Assembly (NCBI RefSeq): GCF_900963305.1
Contig: NC_042515.1
Coordinates: forward strand, 10,909,623 to 10,973,622
DNA: 64,000 nt
Reading direction: 5' to 3'
DNA from: Echeneis naucrates
Taxonomy: Eukaryota > Chordata > Actinopteri > Carangiformes > Echeneidae
The notes beneath the pieces were generated by a model. That model did not search any database and was not told the DNA's origin. It worked only from the letters and a program-made list of their open reading frames with translations. Shown here piece after piece: positions 63,601 to 64,000 of the stretch. A program made the translations under genes and the position numbers. The stretch's first letter is position 1. Each line of letters starts with the position of its first letter.

Positions 63601-63997
63601 ATGTTGAGCTGAAGTAAACTGTAGTTCTGTGTTGCAGGTTTTGAATGGCGACGTTGATAATGCCATCTGCCTGCATGCCTTCTACTATGCCATCTGGAAG
63701 CGCTTTGGGGCTTTACCAGAGAGATACAACTGGCAGCTGCAGGCTCCCGATGTGCTCTTCTATCCCTTAAGACCGGAGCTGGTGGAGTCAACCTATCTGC
63801 TGTACCAGGTAGCAACAGTGACGCAAGTGTGATGATTGCTGACGGCTGTCACGTTATATTGTAAGGTTTTTTTGTTTGTTAGTTTTTTTTTTTTTTTTTT
63901 TCATTTTCATTTTCCTTCCACAGGCAACCAAAAATCCTTTCTATTTGCATGTCGGAATGGATATTCTTCAGAGCCTTGAGAAAAATGCCAAAGTCAG
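59288..63997 (+). CDS. edem1: ER degradation-enhancing alpha-mannosidase-like protein 1 (EDEM1), 3' end outside window
   Basis: Glycosyl hydrolase family 47 protein of the ER that trims or recognises mannose on misfolded glycoproteins and sends them to ER-associated degradation. Exons seen: 59288-59757, 61361-61433, 61977-62080, 62195-62366, 62504-62687, 62846-63020, 63438-63558, 63638-63808 and 63924-63997, about 482 residues; the window ends 3 bases into the next intron. The start [20 protein letters not shown] is a signal-anchor type N-terminus like human MQWRALVLG. Family words: [99 protein letters not shown] and [18 protein letters not shown]. Several N-glycosylation sites (NYS, NVT, NET) fit a luminal protein. 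Continuity of phase across all junctions supports the exon calls. Confidence 0.95.
60575..60604. repeat. AT microsatellite in edem1 intron 1
   Basis: About 15 AT units in the 1.6-kb first intron. A second short AT run at 61311-61326 follows a poly(A) run just before exon 2. Confidence 0.8.
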
Positions 63998-64000
63998 GTA

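Overview
The window is a teleost fish chromosome segment. The genes have many short exons with GT-AG introns, the vertebrate orthologues are recognisable at residue level, and fish-type interspersed repeats, hAT elements and long microsatellites are scattered through it. I rebuilt eight spliced protein-coding genes exon by exon. The seven complete ones close on whole codon numbers. The eighth, edem1, runs off the right edge.

Left block, about 3.4-37 kb, corresponds to human 1p36. It holds epha2 (+, receptor tyrosine kinase, 17 exons, 974 aa), an hspb7-family small heat shock protein (+, 3 exons, its second intron enlarged by a 2.8-kb hAT element), cplane2/rsg1 (+, ciliary GTPase, 5 exons), an arhgef19-type ephexin Rho-GEF (-, 12 exons, convergent with rsg1) and ddi2 (-, proteasome-linked aspartyl protease, 9 exons). 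EphA receptors signal to Rho through ephexins, so the epha2-arhgef19 linkage is functionally meaningful.

Middle block, about 40-50 kb, holds two immune co-stimulatory TNF receptors in tandem on the + strand: tnfrsf4 (OX40-like) and tnfrsf9 (4-1BB-like).

Right block, about 52-64 kb, corresponds to human 3p26. It holds arl8b (+, lysosome-positioning GTPase, complete) and edem1 (+, ER-associated degradation mannosidase-like protein). A 1.8-kb GT-rich minisatellite with a 36-bp unit lies exactly between the 1p36-like and 3p26-like blocks, about 140 bp upstream of the arl8b start codon.

The most interesting observation is in ddi2. Its last exon holds about 497 codons that correspond to the mammalian RSC1A1 open reading frame, including a C-terminal UBA domain. 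This exon is in frame with the upstream ddi2 exons through good splice sites, which predicts a 920-aa UBL-protease-UBA protein with the overall layout of yeast Ddi1. Other notable points are a GC-AG intron and missing C-terminal IxI region in the hspb7-like gene, an arhgef19 protein that stops after its PH domain with no SH3, a shortened first cysteine-rich domain in tnfrsf4, an X-box in front of rsg1, a triple 13-bp CRE-like repeat in front of tnfrsf9, and a hairpin that fills most of one arhgef19 intron.
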